From an uncultured Mucilaginibacter sp. (GTDB lineage Bacteria; Bacteroidota; Bacteroidia; Sphingobacteriales; Sphingobacteriaceae): DNA of 64,000 nt. This document shows, piece after piece, positions 1-7,703 of this stretch. A program made the translations under genes and the position numbers. Location: the NCBI GenBank assembly GCA_903864275.1, contig CAIPFE010000039.1, positions 104,292 to 168,291 of the forward strand, given 5' to 3'. The notes under the pieces are model-generated. The model was not told where the DNA came from. It searched no databases and saw only the letters and a list, made by a program, of their open reading frames with translations. Each line of letters begins with the position of its first letter. Position 1 is the stretch's first letter.

Positions 1-96
1 TTCATGCGGCGGCCTTGATAGCCAGTAAAGCATATCCTCATATTCTTCATCAATCTCCTTTAACATGGCTTTTCTTACTACAGGAACAATTTTCAT
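1..96 (-). CDS. N-terminal fragment of an unidentified protein, cut by window edge
   Basis: An ATG at 94-96 on the minus strand opens a frame that runs without a stop to the window edge, giving 32 residues beginning MKIVPVVRKAML and containing a YWLSRPPHE stretch. The short charged N-terminus resembles small Bacteroidota proteins encoded next to nucleotidyltransferase genes, but the fragment is too short for an assignment and no function is claimed. It lies about 37 bp beyond the stop of the YciI-like gene on the same strand, so it could be the last member of that operon. Confidence 0.5.
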   Translation of the reverse strand, partial: MKIVPVVRKAMLKEIDEEYEDMLYWLSRPPHE

Positions 97-133
97 AGTG
101 TACTAATCAATATATAAATATACACAATATTCA

Positions 134-436
134 TTACTTATTCACCCCAGGCACCACCGCCCGCATCGGGTAATACTCGTAGGTGTTTATCTTACTTGCA
201 GGGTCATTGGTTATAATGGCCAGCACTTGTGCTTCGTCATCCACCTCAATCACTCCCAGGCCGTAAACGCCTTTGGGATCCATTACGGGGCCATAAACTA
301 TTACCATTCCTCTATCCATCAGATCTTTAAAATAAGCAACATGCTGCATCATTATTGCCCTTTCTTCAACCGTCATGTCCTGCGCGAAAGTTGAGCGGCA
401 GGGTATAAGTTTTAGTGCGAAATGCTTTTTATCCAT
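134..436 (-). CDS. YciI-like (YCII-related) protein
   Basis: A protein of 100 residues when started at MDKKHFALKL. A 12-residue upstream extension is possible but would overlap the preceding gene. The sequence resembles the YCII-related ferredoxin-like fold: a beta strand with basic residues (HFALKLIPCR), a helix with HVAYFKDLMDRG, then YGPVMDPKGVYGLGVIEV and a C-terminal segment with DPAS and YEYYPMRAV. The conserved His and Asp of YciI-like enzymes have plausible counterparts in HVAYF and MDPKG. The substrate is unknown; family members are small cytoplasmic proteins with proposed lyase or hydrolase roles. It lies 13 bp after the NAD(P)-binding protein gene and is probably co-transcribed with it. 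Confidence 0.75.
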   Translation of the reverse strand: MDKKHFALKLIPCRSTFAQDMTVEERAIMMQHVAYFKDLMDRGMVIVYGPVMDPKGVYGLGVIEVDDEAQVLAIITNDPASKINTYEYYPMRAVVPGVNK

Positions 437-449
437 GGTTTTATCTTTA

Positions 450-1133
450 TTATTCTTCCGTGCCATTTGCAAGAGCTACAATATCCTCGACTTCCAAAAC
501 CTGCTTTTCATATCCAAACCTGGCGACATTTATCATAGCCTGCCCCAGTTCGGCTAAGGTGCTTACCCCGCCGGGGAAAAGTAACCGGAGTAAAGGGTAC
601 ATCCAACTCATATATTTATAATAAGGATTGGTGTTTTTTAGCCCTTTGGTTGGGTGCATATAGCCTGGCCTGAAAGCGAATACCCGCTTAAATGGCAGTT
701 TCATCAAATCATTTTCCGTTTTCCCTTTTACCCGCGCCCACATTGACCTGCCTTTTTCGGTGCTGTCGGTTCCCCCGCCTGAAACATAACAGAAGGTCAT
801 ATCGGGGTTTAGTTTGCTGAGGGGCGTTGCTACATTTAATGTTAAGGTATAGGTAAGTTTATAGTATTCCGGCTCTTTCATCCCAACCGAGGAAACGCCC
901 AAACAAAAAAAGCAGGCATTATACCCCTTCAGCTGATCTTCGATAACTGAAATATCGAAAAAATCCTGGTGAATGATCTCTTTAAGTTTGGGATCGGTTA
1001 CCCCGCCAGGTTTGCGATTAATAACTAACACTGCTTCAACATCAGGGTGCAGCAGGCATTCGTGCAGCACGCCTTCGCCAACCATACCGGTTGCCCCGGT
1101 TATAATGGCTTTTATCTTCGGGTATTCGCTCAT
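450..1133 (-). CDS. NAD(P)-binding atypical SDR / epimerase-like protein
   Basis: A 227-residue single-domain Rossmann protein. The dinucleotide-binding motif TGATGMVG is at residues 12-19 right after the first beta strand, followed by an acidic/basic strand end (VLVINRKPGG) and CFFCLGVSS at the end of the fourth strand. YVSGGGTDSTEKGRSMWARVKGKTE looks like the region where extended SDR proteins carry Ser/Lys catalytic residues. It resembles YbjT/HTATIP2-like oxidoreductases in which the second half of the catalytic tetrad is often poorly conserved. The substrate is unknown. It is followed closely by the YciI-like gene, and a hairpin (1143-1196) lies just upstream. Confidence 0.8.
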   Translation of the reverse strand: MSEYPKIKAIITGATGMVGEGVLHECLLHPDVEAVLVINRKPGGVTDPKLKEIIHQDFFDISVIEDQLKGYNACFFCLGVSSVGMKEPEYYKLTYTLTLNVATPLSKLNPDMTFCYVSGGGTDSTEKGRSMWARVKGKTENDLMKLPFKRVFAFRPGYMHPTKGLKNTNPYYKYMSWMYPLLRLLFPGGVSTLAELGQAMINVARFGYEKQVLEVEDIVALANGTEE

Positions 1134-1142
1134 TTTATTTTC

Positions 1143-1196
1143 TGTAAAAATACATAGCGATATGGATTTTAACCCGTATCGCTATGTAAGTTTACA
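1143..1196. repeat. AGCGAT-core inverted repeat (hairpin)
   Basis: Perfect 12-bp arms at 1151-1162 and 1177-1188 with a 14-nt loop, extended by an outer pair of 6-bp arms (TGTAAA at 1143 and TTTACA at 1191). The AGCGAT core is shared with two hairpins at 52028-52110. It sits between the porin stop and the downstream NAD(P)-binding gene start, so it may end or attenuate the porin transcript, but no long U tract follows. Confidence 0.7.
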
Positions 1197-1221
1197 AAAA
1201 ATAATGAAAAGCTAAAAACTA

Positions 1222-1992
1222 TTATTTGCCCAGCGAGAAGCTGTAGCCAATTGATGCAGTAGCCGCTCCTGTATTGTTTTTCCCGTCGGCAGCCACATTT
1301 TGTATGTTCAGGAACCCATAATTGCCACCGCCTTCGATAAAAATACTGCTCTTTTTGAATTTATATGCAAGGCCTATGTTGCCTTCTATCCCGAAGTTTA
1401 CTTTATTCAGCTGGCTTTTAATATCCTGCGTATTGTCAAATGATTGTGCGCCGCCGGGTAAAGGCTGGGTGCCCGCCGGATCGGTATAAAAATCGCTTGA
1501 GCCGGTGGTTACCTGTTTTGCATAGATCAAATAACCCAAAAACGGGCCTGCATCTACATAGAACCTTAAGGGGGAATTTTTAAAATTCCATCCAAATTTT
1601 GCCAGTACGGGCAGCATCAGGTAGTTTAATTTTGCTGTGCTGTTGTAAAAGGCATACAGGTATTGCGGCGATTGTCCCGGCGGAAACTCCTGGGCCACTT
1701 GCGCCGGCGTAGCAAACGCCTGTAGCCCGTCCTTTTTACCGCCTTGGGCCGAATATTCCAGCATTGGTTCTATTGAAAATAAACTGGAGATTTTGAATTC
1801 AGCAAATATGCCGGCATCCAGGCCCGATCTTGAGCTGTAGCCGGTATTTAAGGGAGTTTGGCTGCCGCCCCCCGCCGTTAAATTGGGAATACTAATACCG
1901 CCCCGGACACCTAACGCAACATCCTGGGCGTTTGCTTTAAAAAATAAAAGTGTAAGAATTGAAAATAAGGAGTAAAAGATAAATTTTTTCAT
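1222..1992 (-). CDS. Outer-membrane beta-barrel protein (porin family)
   Basis: 256 residues with a Sec signal peptide (MKKFIFYSLF to about residue 22, ANAQ cleavage site). The mature part starts DVALGVRGGISIPNL, typical of the small PorT/outer-membrane beta-barrel family of Bacteroidota, and shows alternating amphipathic strands: IEPMLEYSAQGG, NYLMLPVLAKFGW, LRFYVDAGPFLGYL, NFGIEGNIGLAYKFK and a final strand ASIGYSFSLGK. Members sit in the outer membrane; individual functions are mostly unknown. It is probably transcribed alone: about 170 bp separate it from the GH3 gene upstream. The second small barrel at 4031 is the same type but not a close copy. Confidence 0.85.
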   Translation of the reverse strand: MKKFIFYSLFSILTLLFFKANAQDVALGVRGGISIPNLTAGGGSQTPLNTGYSSRSGLDAGIFAEFKISSLFSIEPMLEYSAQGGKKDGLQAFATPAQVAQEFPPGQSPQYLYAFYNSTAKLNYLMLPVLAKFGWNFKNSPLRFYVDAGPFLGYLIYAKQVTTGSSDFYTDPAGTQPLPGGAQSFDNTQDIKSQLNKVNFGIEGNIGLAYKFKKSSIFIEGGGNYGFLNIQNVAADGKNNTGAATASIGYSFSLGK

Positions 1993-2163
1993 GGTTTTAA
2001 TAATTGATGGGTGAAACTAAAAGCACTAAAAAAACAGAATTCCAGCAAATGTATTTTTTAATTAACATTAACGTTGCGCAAATTTAATTTTAAATCGGAT
2101 TGCGGTGCACCGATACGCAAATATTACAAAGTAATGAAAGTTTAGTTAAACGTTTAAACCCAA

Positions 2164-3891
2164 TTACAAGCTGCTTCTCATTCCTGTTTTAAAAAGGGAA
2201 TTCACAGTAACTGATAGCCTGCCTGTCGGCTTCAATTGCCCTGAAATAATTTTTACCGCCGAGCGCTGCAAATCATCTGTCATTTGGTAGCAGGCCAGCA
2301 GTGCCCCGCTTCTTTCAATACCGCGCAATCCGGCTATGGTGTAGGCATTTGCAAAAACGCTTGTTACTGTATTCCGGTGTTGTTCGAGTTCGGTGATAAA
2401 TAATTTTACATCGCTGCTGTAATCCAGTTCTCTTGCCGGCCGTGTGCGCATGTCGTTTATACTGATATAAACCTGTTCATATTGTTTCAGGGTTAGCAGT
2501 AATATCTTTAATTCGTTAGCGGACATGTTTTTGCCAACCACAAAGATGTCGCTATAAATATACCATTTACTTAATTCCTGCTGAAAAACGGTTTGCTGAT
2601 CAACTCCTATGCTGATAATAGCGGTTTTCCGGAAGGGCTCTAATTGTAACGACGAGACGTTGCCTTTTAAGAGCGTTACGGCAGCATCGCTTAATTGCTG
2701 AGCGAGTGCCTTTGCGGCAGGCCGGTTTAGGTCTTCAGTTAAATGTTCCGTTGAACTTTCGTGGTAATGGTTTAAGCCCGCCCAATATTTTGCGGCCAAA
2801 ACTTTTTTTACACGAGCTTCAAATTCGTCTTTAGATATTTCACCCTTGCGGACAGCTTTACGGATCATTTTTATCGCCCGGTCCGAGTTTTCAGAAAGCT
2901 CTAAAATATCATTACCTGCTAAAAATGCTTTAACGTCTGCTTCGCCGTCGGGAAAATATTTTACAACGGCTTTCATTTCCATAGCATCAGACACCACCAG
3001 GCCCTTAAATCCCAGCGAATCTTTTAAAACACCGGTCACTATCGGCCTTGATAAGGTGGATGGCAGGTCTTTGGTATTATCCAAGGCTGGTATATCCATG
3101 TGGGCAATCATTACCCCACTAATGCCGGCCTTTATTGCTTGCCTGAAAGGATATTCCTCAAGTGAATCTAACCTTTGGCGGGTAAAGGGTAGTAAAGGCA
3201 GGTCGAAGTGCGAGTCGACATTGGTATCACCATGTCCGGGAAAATGTTTAACAGTTGTTAAAAGGCCCTCTTCCTGCATACCCTTCAAATAGGCAATTCC
3301 CTTAGCAGCAACGTTAAATTTATTGTCGCCGAATGACCTGTAGCCGATCACCGGGTTATCCGGGTTGTTGTTGATATCCATGTCGGGGGCCAGGTTCATT
3401 TGCATCCCCAGGCGTTTAAAATCATAGGCCACCTGCTGGCCCATCTTATAGATGAGCGAATTATCCTGAACAGCGCCCAGCGTCATCTGGAAGGGGTAAG
3501 ATATAGTTGAATCCAGCCGCATACCTACCCCCCATTCGCCATCCATAGCGATGATCAAAGGTACCTTAACCAATTTTTGATAACGGTTGATCAAACCAGC
3601 CTGTCTTACCGGGCCTCCCTGGAAAAACACAAGCCCGCCAACCTGCTCATCACTGATCACTTTAGCAACCGAATCCTCATAAGCCTGCCCCTTATCCGTA
3701 TTTGCACGTATGAAAAAAAGCTGTGCTATTTTTTTCTTGCGGTTCATCTTCCTGAAAACAGAATCAACCCAATGGTTTTGATGATCCAATGATTGAATGA
3801 AACTCCCTTTTTGCCCGGAAACACTAATTGCGATAAGGCTTAATGCGACAATTGCAAACGCATATTTAAAGCGCCGTTTAAGTATATCCAT
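2164..3891 (-). CDS. Glycoside hydrolase family 3 beta-N-acetylhexosaminidase-like protein
   Basis: 575 residues with an N-terminal hydrophobic segment or signal peptide (residues 10-26). The GH3 domain is clear: VGGLVFFQGG, AMDGEWGVGMRL, the loop KHFPGHGDTNVDSHFDLP near residues 214-230 that carries the acid/base His/Asp dyad of NagZ-type enzymes, HMDIPALD, and the nucleophile loop VVSDAMEM near residue 300. It probably removes N-acetylglucosamine from muropeptides or chitin-like oligomers in the periplasm. After a second alpha/beta domain the protein ends at GRLSVTVNSLFKTG. In many Bacteroidota a C-terminal serine-hydrolase (beta-lactamase-like) domain follows there, and it is absent here. 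Confidence 0.88.
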   Translation of the reverse strand: MDILKRRFKYAFAIVALSLIAISVSGQKGSFIQSLDHQNHWVDSVFRKMNRKKKIAQLFFIRANTDKGQAYEDSVAKVISDEQVGGLVFFQGGPVRQAGLINRYQKLVKVPLIIAMDGEWGVGMRLDSTISYPFQMTLGAVQDNSLIYKMGQQVAYDFKRLGMQMNLAPDMDINNNPDNPVIGYRSFGDNKFNVAAKGIAYLKGMQEEGLLTTVKHFPGHGDTNVDSHFDLPLLPFTRQRLDSLEEYPFRQAIKAGISGVMIAHMDIPALDNTKDLPSTLSRPIVTGVLKDSLGFKGLVVSDAMEMKAVVKYFPDGEADVKAFLAGNDILELSENSDRAIKMIRKAVRKGEISKDEFEARVKKVLAAKYWAGLNHYHESSTEHLTEDLNRPAAKALAQQLSDAAVTLLKGNVSSLQLEPFRKTAIISIGVDQQTVFQQELSKWYIYSDIFVVGKNMSANELKILLLTLKQYEQVYISINDMRTRPARELDYSSDVKLFITELEQHRNTVTSVFANAYTIAGLRGIERSGALLACYQMTDDLQRSAVKIISGQLKPTGRLSVTVNSLFKTGMRSSL

Positions 3892-4030
3892 AGCCCAAAT
3901 GTAGCTTAAATCTGATTTTTATGGCACGTTTTTTATTTCGATTTTTTTCGGAATGACGGTAAAAATTTAATCCGGAATAAACCTTTGGTTTAATTTTTAC
4001 TCTATGAGATATATAAAAACAATTTATGTT

Positions 4031-4693
4031 ATGAAAAAAATTCTCTTTTTAGCTATATGCGGCCTGCTGGTTGCAGGTTCGGTAAGCGCACAAAATTATT
4101 ATGGGCCCCGTCGGGTAAGGCGTGCGCCGGCGCGCGATCAGTATGATGATTTCTATAAAGTGAGGGTAGGCGTAACCGGCGGTTTAGATATTGCCAATAC
4201 CGTAAGCGCCTATAATACTAACTTTAGTACCGGCGCCATAACCGGCTACAACCTTGGGCTCACCCTGGATATCCCGCTGGTGTATCCGCTATCGTTTGCA
4301 CCCGAACTTCTGTATTCGCAAAAGGGTTATGCAGCAGTAACAGCAGATGGTAACTTTACCCAACATGCCAACTATATCGATGTTCCGCTGCTTGCGAAAT
4401 TTCGCCTGTCACCAACCTTTAATTTCTTAGTCGGCCCACAGGTTTCTTTTCCTGTGTCAACTACCAATACCTATGATAACGGGTTTGTAGTAACCAACGA
4501 ACATTTTTACAATACTTACGGAAATGGGACGATACTCGACGGCGTTTTAGGCGTAAGCTTCGACTTAAGCCGCGATGTTGAATTGCGTGCAAGGTACACC
4601 ATCGATCTTGAACAAAATGTCCAGAATGCCTCGTACGGTGGCGACTACCGCAACCAGGTTTGGCAAATTGGTTTAGGGTTTAAGTTCAGGTAA
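4031..4693 (+). CDS. Outer-membrane beta-barrel protein (porin family)
   Basis: About 220 residues. The start at 4031 (MKKILFLAIC) is chosen because it gives a clean signal peptide ending GSVSAQ; an in-frame ATG at 4004 would add nine residues before it. The mature part has a short Arg-rich linker (GPRRVRRAPARDQYDD), then VRVGVTGGLDIANT and repeated amphipathic strands with aromatic girdles (FAPELLYSQKGYA, NYIDVPLLAKFRL, ELRARYTIDLEQN), ending VWQIGLGFKFR with a C-terminal aromatic-basic end typical of outer-membrane barrels. It faces the glycosyltransferase cluster tail to tail, with an inverted repeat between. Confidence 0.85.
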   Translation: MKKILFLAICGLLVAGSVSAQNYYGPRRVRRAPARDQYDDFYKVRVGVTGGLDIANTVSAYNTNFSTGAITGYNLGLTLDIPLVYPLSFAPELLYSQKGYAAVTADGNFTQHANYIDVPLLAKFRLSPTFNFLVGPQVSFPVSTTNTYDNGFVVTNEHFYNTYGNGTILDGVLGVSFDLSRDVELRARYTIDLEQNVQNASYGGDYRNQVWQIGLGFKFR

Positions 4694-4700
4694 TTTATCA

Positions 4701-4803
4701 AAAGAACCAAGAGCCAAGAATCAAGAGCCAAGGTGTTTTGCTGAAATATTTCGGTGCCCTTTACGTTTCATTTTGATTCCTTGCTCTTGGCTCTTGGTTC
4801 TTT
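4701..4803. repeat. Heptamer-unit inverted array, AAGAACC family
   Basis: The left part (4702-4733) reads as four 7-bp units of the form AAGANYC followed by AAGG. The right part is the same design on the other strand. Arms 4701-4718 and 4786-4803 are a perfect 18-bp inverted repeat with 67 bp between. The right-hand array starts at the last base of the TAA stop of the glycosyltransferase gene (stop at 4802-4804). The element lies between two convergent genes. Confidence 0.85.
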
Positions 4804-5764
4804 ACTCAAGCTTTTTAAATGCGGATTTAACCCAACTCTTAATCTTTCTACCTAATGAATTCGCTTTGCGTCTTCTTTTATCAAGATTAAAATCACGATT
4901 GATGATGGACAGATCAGCCTGCTTCTCAGGCACGAAAAAAAACGGATGAATTATTTCACCGATCTCTGCCAAAGGGATATTGGCATATACATTATTTTCA
5001 TTCAGCGTATTGGTGGCGTTAGCACTGAATCCAATATTCGAGATCAGGTTTACATTGGGTATGATGACCAGGCCGTTATTAAAGAAATTTGCGAAATCAA
5101 GCGGGTATGCCCAGGAATTGATCTTACCCGCTTTTACATCGTTGAAGATATTAACCCAGGATTCAACTACCAGGTCATCATCATAAATATTTTTCATTTG
5201 TTTGGTAATTCCCACACTATCATATTTTCCAAGACTTAAATCATAATCATCCCAAACCCGTCTCCAACTTGCCCAGCCCCAAACATGCGTCCTGTTTGAA
5301 AAATAATAGCTGCTTTCCCCCCACTTTTTGCCGAATTGTAAATTGCACCCTGTGATGTGCCTTACACGGGTATCATGCCGGTATTTTTCTAAAAGTGTAT
5401 CGCAAAATTTAAAAAAACTATTAGCGGGTAAGCAATCATCCTCCAATATTATGCCTTCTTCCTCGTGGCTAAAAAACCAGCTTATCGCAGCGGACACGCC
5501 ATTTTTGCAACCTTTGTTCTCATCCCTAAAAAGCGTTTTTACTTCGCAATCCCAATCAATTTTAGCACCAATTTCCCTTGTTTCTTCACATAATAATGCA
5601 TCGCCCGGAACGCCCGGCCGGGGGCCGTCAGCGGCAAGATATAATCGTTTTGGTTTAGCGGCCCTTATCGCTTCAAATACTTTCTGAGTAGTACCAGGCC
5701 TGTTAAATATAACAAACAATACGGCTGATCTGGTTTCGTAAAGCTCTTTGTTAAGATGGGGCAT
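4802..5764 (-). CDS. Nucleotide-diphospho-sugar transferase-like glycosyltransferase (HlpA-type)
   Basis: 320 residues of GT-A type. VLFVIFNRPGTTQKVFEAI (residues 15-33) is the nucleotide-binding first strand and helix; YLAADGPRPG and TLFRDENKGCKNGVSAAI follow; IILEDDCLP (106-113) supplies the acidic metal-binding motif; THVWGWASWRRVWDDYD is a conserved acceptor-side segment seen in proteins named nucleotide-diphospho-sugar transferase or HlpA. The C-terminus is basic. It is the last gene of the ten-gene glycan cluster, 38 bp after the preceding gene. The sugar donor and acceptor cannot be told from sequence. Confidence 0.8.
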   Translation of the reverse strand: MPHLNKELYETRSAVLFVIFNRPGTTQKVFEAIRAAKPKRLYLAADGPRPGVPGDALLCEETREIGAKIDWDCEVKTLFRDENKGCKNGVSAAISWFFSHEEEGIILEDDCLPANSFFKFCDTLLEKYRHDTRVRHITGCNLQFGKKWGESSYYFSNRTHVWGWASWRRVWDDYDLSLGKYDSVGITKQMKNIYDDDLVVESWVNIFNDVKAGKINSWAYPLDFANFFNNGLVIIPNVNLISNIGFSANATNTLNENNVYANIPLAEIGEIIHPFFFVPEKQADLSIINRDFNLDKRRRKANSLGRKIKSWVKSAFKKLE

Positions 5765-5802
5765 TATTTACAAAGTTTATAAATCCGATACAATCAATTC
5801 AT

Positions 5803-6834
5803 TTAAGCACTAACTTTTACAAATATCTTTTTTATATCCTCTATAAATTTTTCTTCTTCGTGGTAAAGCGTTTCCCTGTAGGGCTTAAAATCATCAATTA
5901 GCTCTTCATAATCAGTTAAGCAATCCATTATTCGTTCAATAATATTGGGTACCTGGTCTTTACTTTTCTCAAAACGGTATTTTTCGGGGATAGGCATATC
6001 CTCCTCATAAGCCGCAGAGCCTGTTTTGCCAATAATCATGCAGCAACGCATAATACACGATTCGCGCGGCATCCTTTCTTTACCGGGATGATAACCAAAA
6101 TCAACATACAATTTAGCCCGGTTCATCCAATCAGCTACTTGCTGGGGTGTCATATCTATTAATGGAACCCAGGTTAATTTGGCTGTCCGGCTTTTTATTT
6201 CCTCTAAAAAATCATCGTTTTTTCGCGGGTTATAAATAATTATATTTTCTTTTTCGGCTTTTACTTTGGCAAATTCAAAAAAAGTGCTGTTCATATAATC
6301 AGATATCTGGCCAATAGGCTCAATACCATTTTCTCTTAGATGAACCATTGAGTAGTAAGAATGGCCAATACTTATTACTCCTAATTGCTTCAGCCTATCA
6401 AATGAAGGTTTTTTATTTGCCCATAGGGGTCGCCGCAAATTTAGAAATCGTTTGGCGTTGTCAGAATTAATACCAGCTTTCTGTGTCTTATAATAATTAA
6501 CAACGCTTAGCCACCAAATTACTTTCCTGATTAAATTAAATTTCGTTTTAAAAATTGGGAACAAATAAGTTTCGGGCATAATGATTACATGCTGGCGCTT
6601 ATTTTCGATTTGGGCCATATAAGGTACCTGGTATTTTTTGTAGCTTTCATGTACAATACCATTACTATCGGGAGTTGAGTAATAAAACATAAAGGCATTA
6701 AAGCCCAGTTTGTTGAGGTGGTACCCCAATTGATGCAATGCCTCCGGCCCGCCTGTGGCATTGCCTGCAGGGCAAAATATATAGATTTTAGTACCTGGCT
6801 GGCAGTTAATTGCTTGCATATAATCGTTGTGCAA
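5803..6834 (-). CDS. Putative GT-B glycosyltransferase-like protein of the glycan cluster
   Basis: 343 residues (another in-frame ATG five codons in is possible). The N-terminus IYIFCPAGNATGGPEALHQLGYHLNKLGFNAFMFYY resembles the first Rossmann unit of GT-B enzymes, with the glycine-rich loop GNATGGPE. The second half has IIIYNPRKNDDFL, VPLIDMTPQQVADWMNRAKLYVDFGYHPGKERMPRESCIMRCCMIIG, which resembles the donor-binding half of GT4-like proteins. No firm family can be given. It is 17 bp after the upstream glycosyltransferase-like gene and 38 bp before the HlpA-type gene, so it belongs to the same transcription unit. Confidence 0.65.
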   Translation of the reverse strand: MHNDYMQAINCQPGTKIYIFCPAGNATGGPEALHQLGYHLNKLGFNAFMFYYSTPDSNGIVHESYKKYQVPYMAQIENKRQHVIIMPETYLFPIFKTKFNLIRKVIWWLSVVNYYKTQKAGINSDNAKRFLNLRRPLWANKKPSFDRLKQLGVISIGHSYYSMVHLRENGIEPIGQISDYMNSTFFEFAKVKAEKENIIIYNPRKNDDFLEEIKSRTAKLTWVPLIDMTPQQVADWMNRAKLYVDFGYHPGKERMPRESCIMRCCMIIGKTGSAAYEEDMPIPEKYRFEKSKDQVPNIIERIMDCLTDYEELIDDFKPYRETLYHEEEKFIEDIKKIFVKVSA

Positions 6835-6851
6835 TCGCGAAATACCTTGAT

Positions 6852-7670
6852 TTATACTTTGCTATAGTAGCCTTTTTTGGGTTTAAAAAATTTATAATAC
6901 TGCCTGGCTACAAACAATATGAACCCGGTATTGCCTAAGAAGCTTATAATTTTATTACCCGAAATATAAAAGCGTGTAATGGTACTCCCAATAAACCTTG
7001 ACCGTAGGGCCCGGTTATATTTATTGATCAGCTTTTTTTGTAATTGATAAAACCCCTTGTCGGCATTGCCATCGCTTTTATGTATCAGTTTAAAATCAAC
7101 TATATAAGCGGTATAGCCTAAAATATCTGCTATAAGGCAAATATCTGTTCCATATAAATGGAACCCCTCAAGATCGGCGGACAGCGCTAAATTAGCCTCA
7201 TTTTTTACCACGATAAAATTTTCATCTACGGTCTTCGTTTGCAGCGGAAGATACTCTTCATTCAGCACATTGCCCGATCCCTGTATAAGGTGCATGGCCG
7301 TATATTTTAAATTTACACCGCCTGCATTAGCTATAATGGCCCATTTGCGATCTAAATTTTCTACTTCCCGGATCCTTTCACGCAAATCGCTTATCTGGTG
7401 CTGTTTCAATAAAATATCCTGGTGGCACAAAATAACATATTTACCTTTTGCCTCGCGTAAAAACCTGTTGAGGCCGGCATAAGCATCGAAGCAGTTCTGT
7501 ACACCGTTATCAATATAAACGTACTCGCAAATATCTGCCGTAAACCCTGACGTCAAAAAGGATTCCCGCATTTCCTGGTATTCAGGAATGTTGGTTACCA
7601 ATGTGCATACCGAAAATTCAAATTCGAAAACTTCCTCCTTTTGAATCTTCCTGGGTTGTATCGGGTTCAT
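6852..7670 (-). CDS. Glycosyltransferase family 2-like protein
   Basis: 272 residues. FSVCTLVTNIPEYQEMRESFL gives the first strand and helix of a GT-A fold; YVYIDNGVQNCFDAYAGLNRFLREAKGKYVILCHQDILL contains the HQD in place of the more usual DxD metal motif; HLYGTDICLIADILGYTAYIVDFKLIHKSDGNADKGF matches the acceptor loop of family 2 enzymes. A C-terminal hydrophobic stretch with a basic tail (NTGFILFVARQYYKFFKPKKG) suggests contact with the inner membrane. It is 33 bp after the ABC transporter gene. Confidence 0.75.
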   Translation of the reverse strand: MNPIQPRKIQKEEVFEFEFSVCTLVTNIPEYQEMRESFLTSGFTADICEYVYIDNGVQNCFDAYAGLNRFLREAKGKYVILCHQDILLKQHQISDLRERIREVENLDRKWAIIANAGGVNLKYTAMHLIQGSGNVLNEEYLPLQTKTVDENFIVVKNEANLALSADLEGFHLYGTDICLIADILGYTAYIVDFKLIHKSDGNADKGFYQLQKKLINKYNRALRSRFIGSTITRFYISGNKIISFLGNTGFILFVARQYYKFFKPKKGYYSKV

Positions 7671-7703
7671 TTCTATTGCCGCTTTGTTTAGTGGTACTGA
7701 TTG

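Noticed and set aside
2145..2156. 12-bp TTAAACGTTTAA palindrome upstream of the first porin gene
   Set aside because: Short, AT-rich and about 150 bp from the start, with no second copy nearby.
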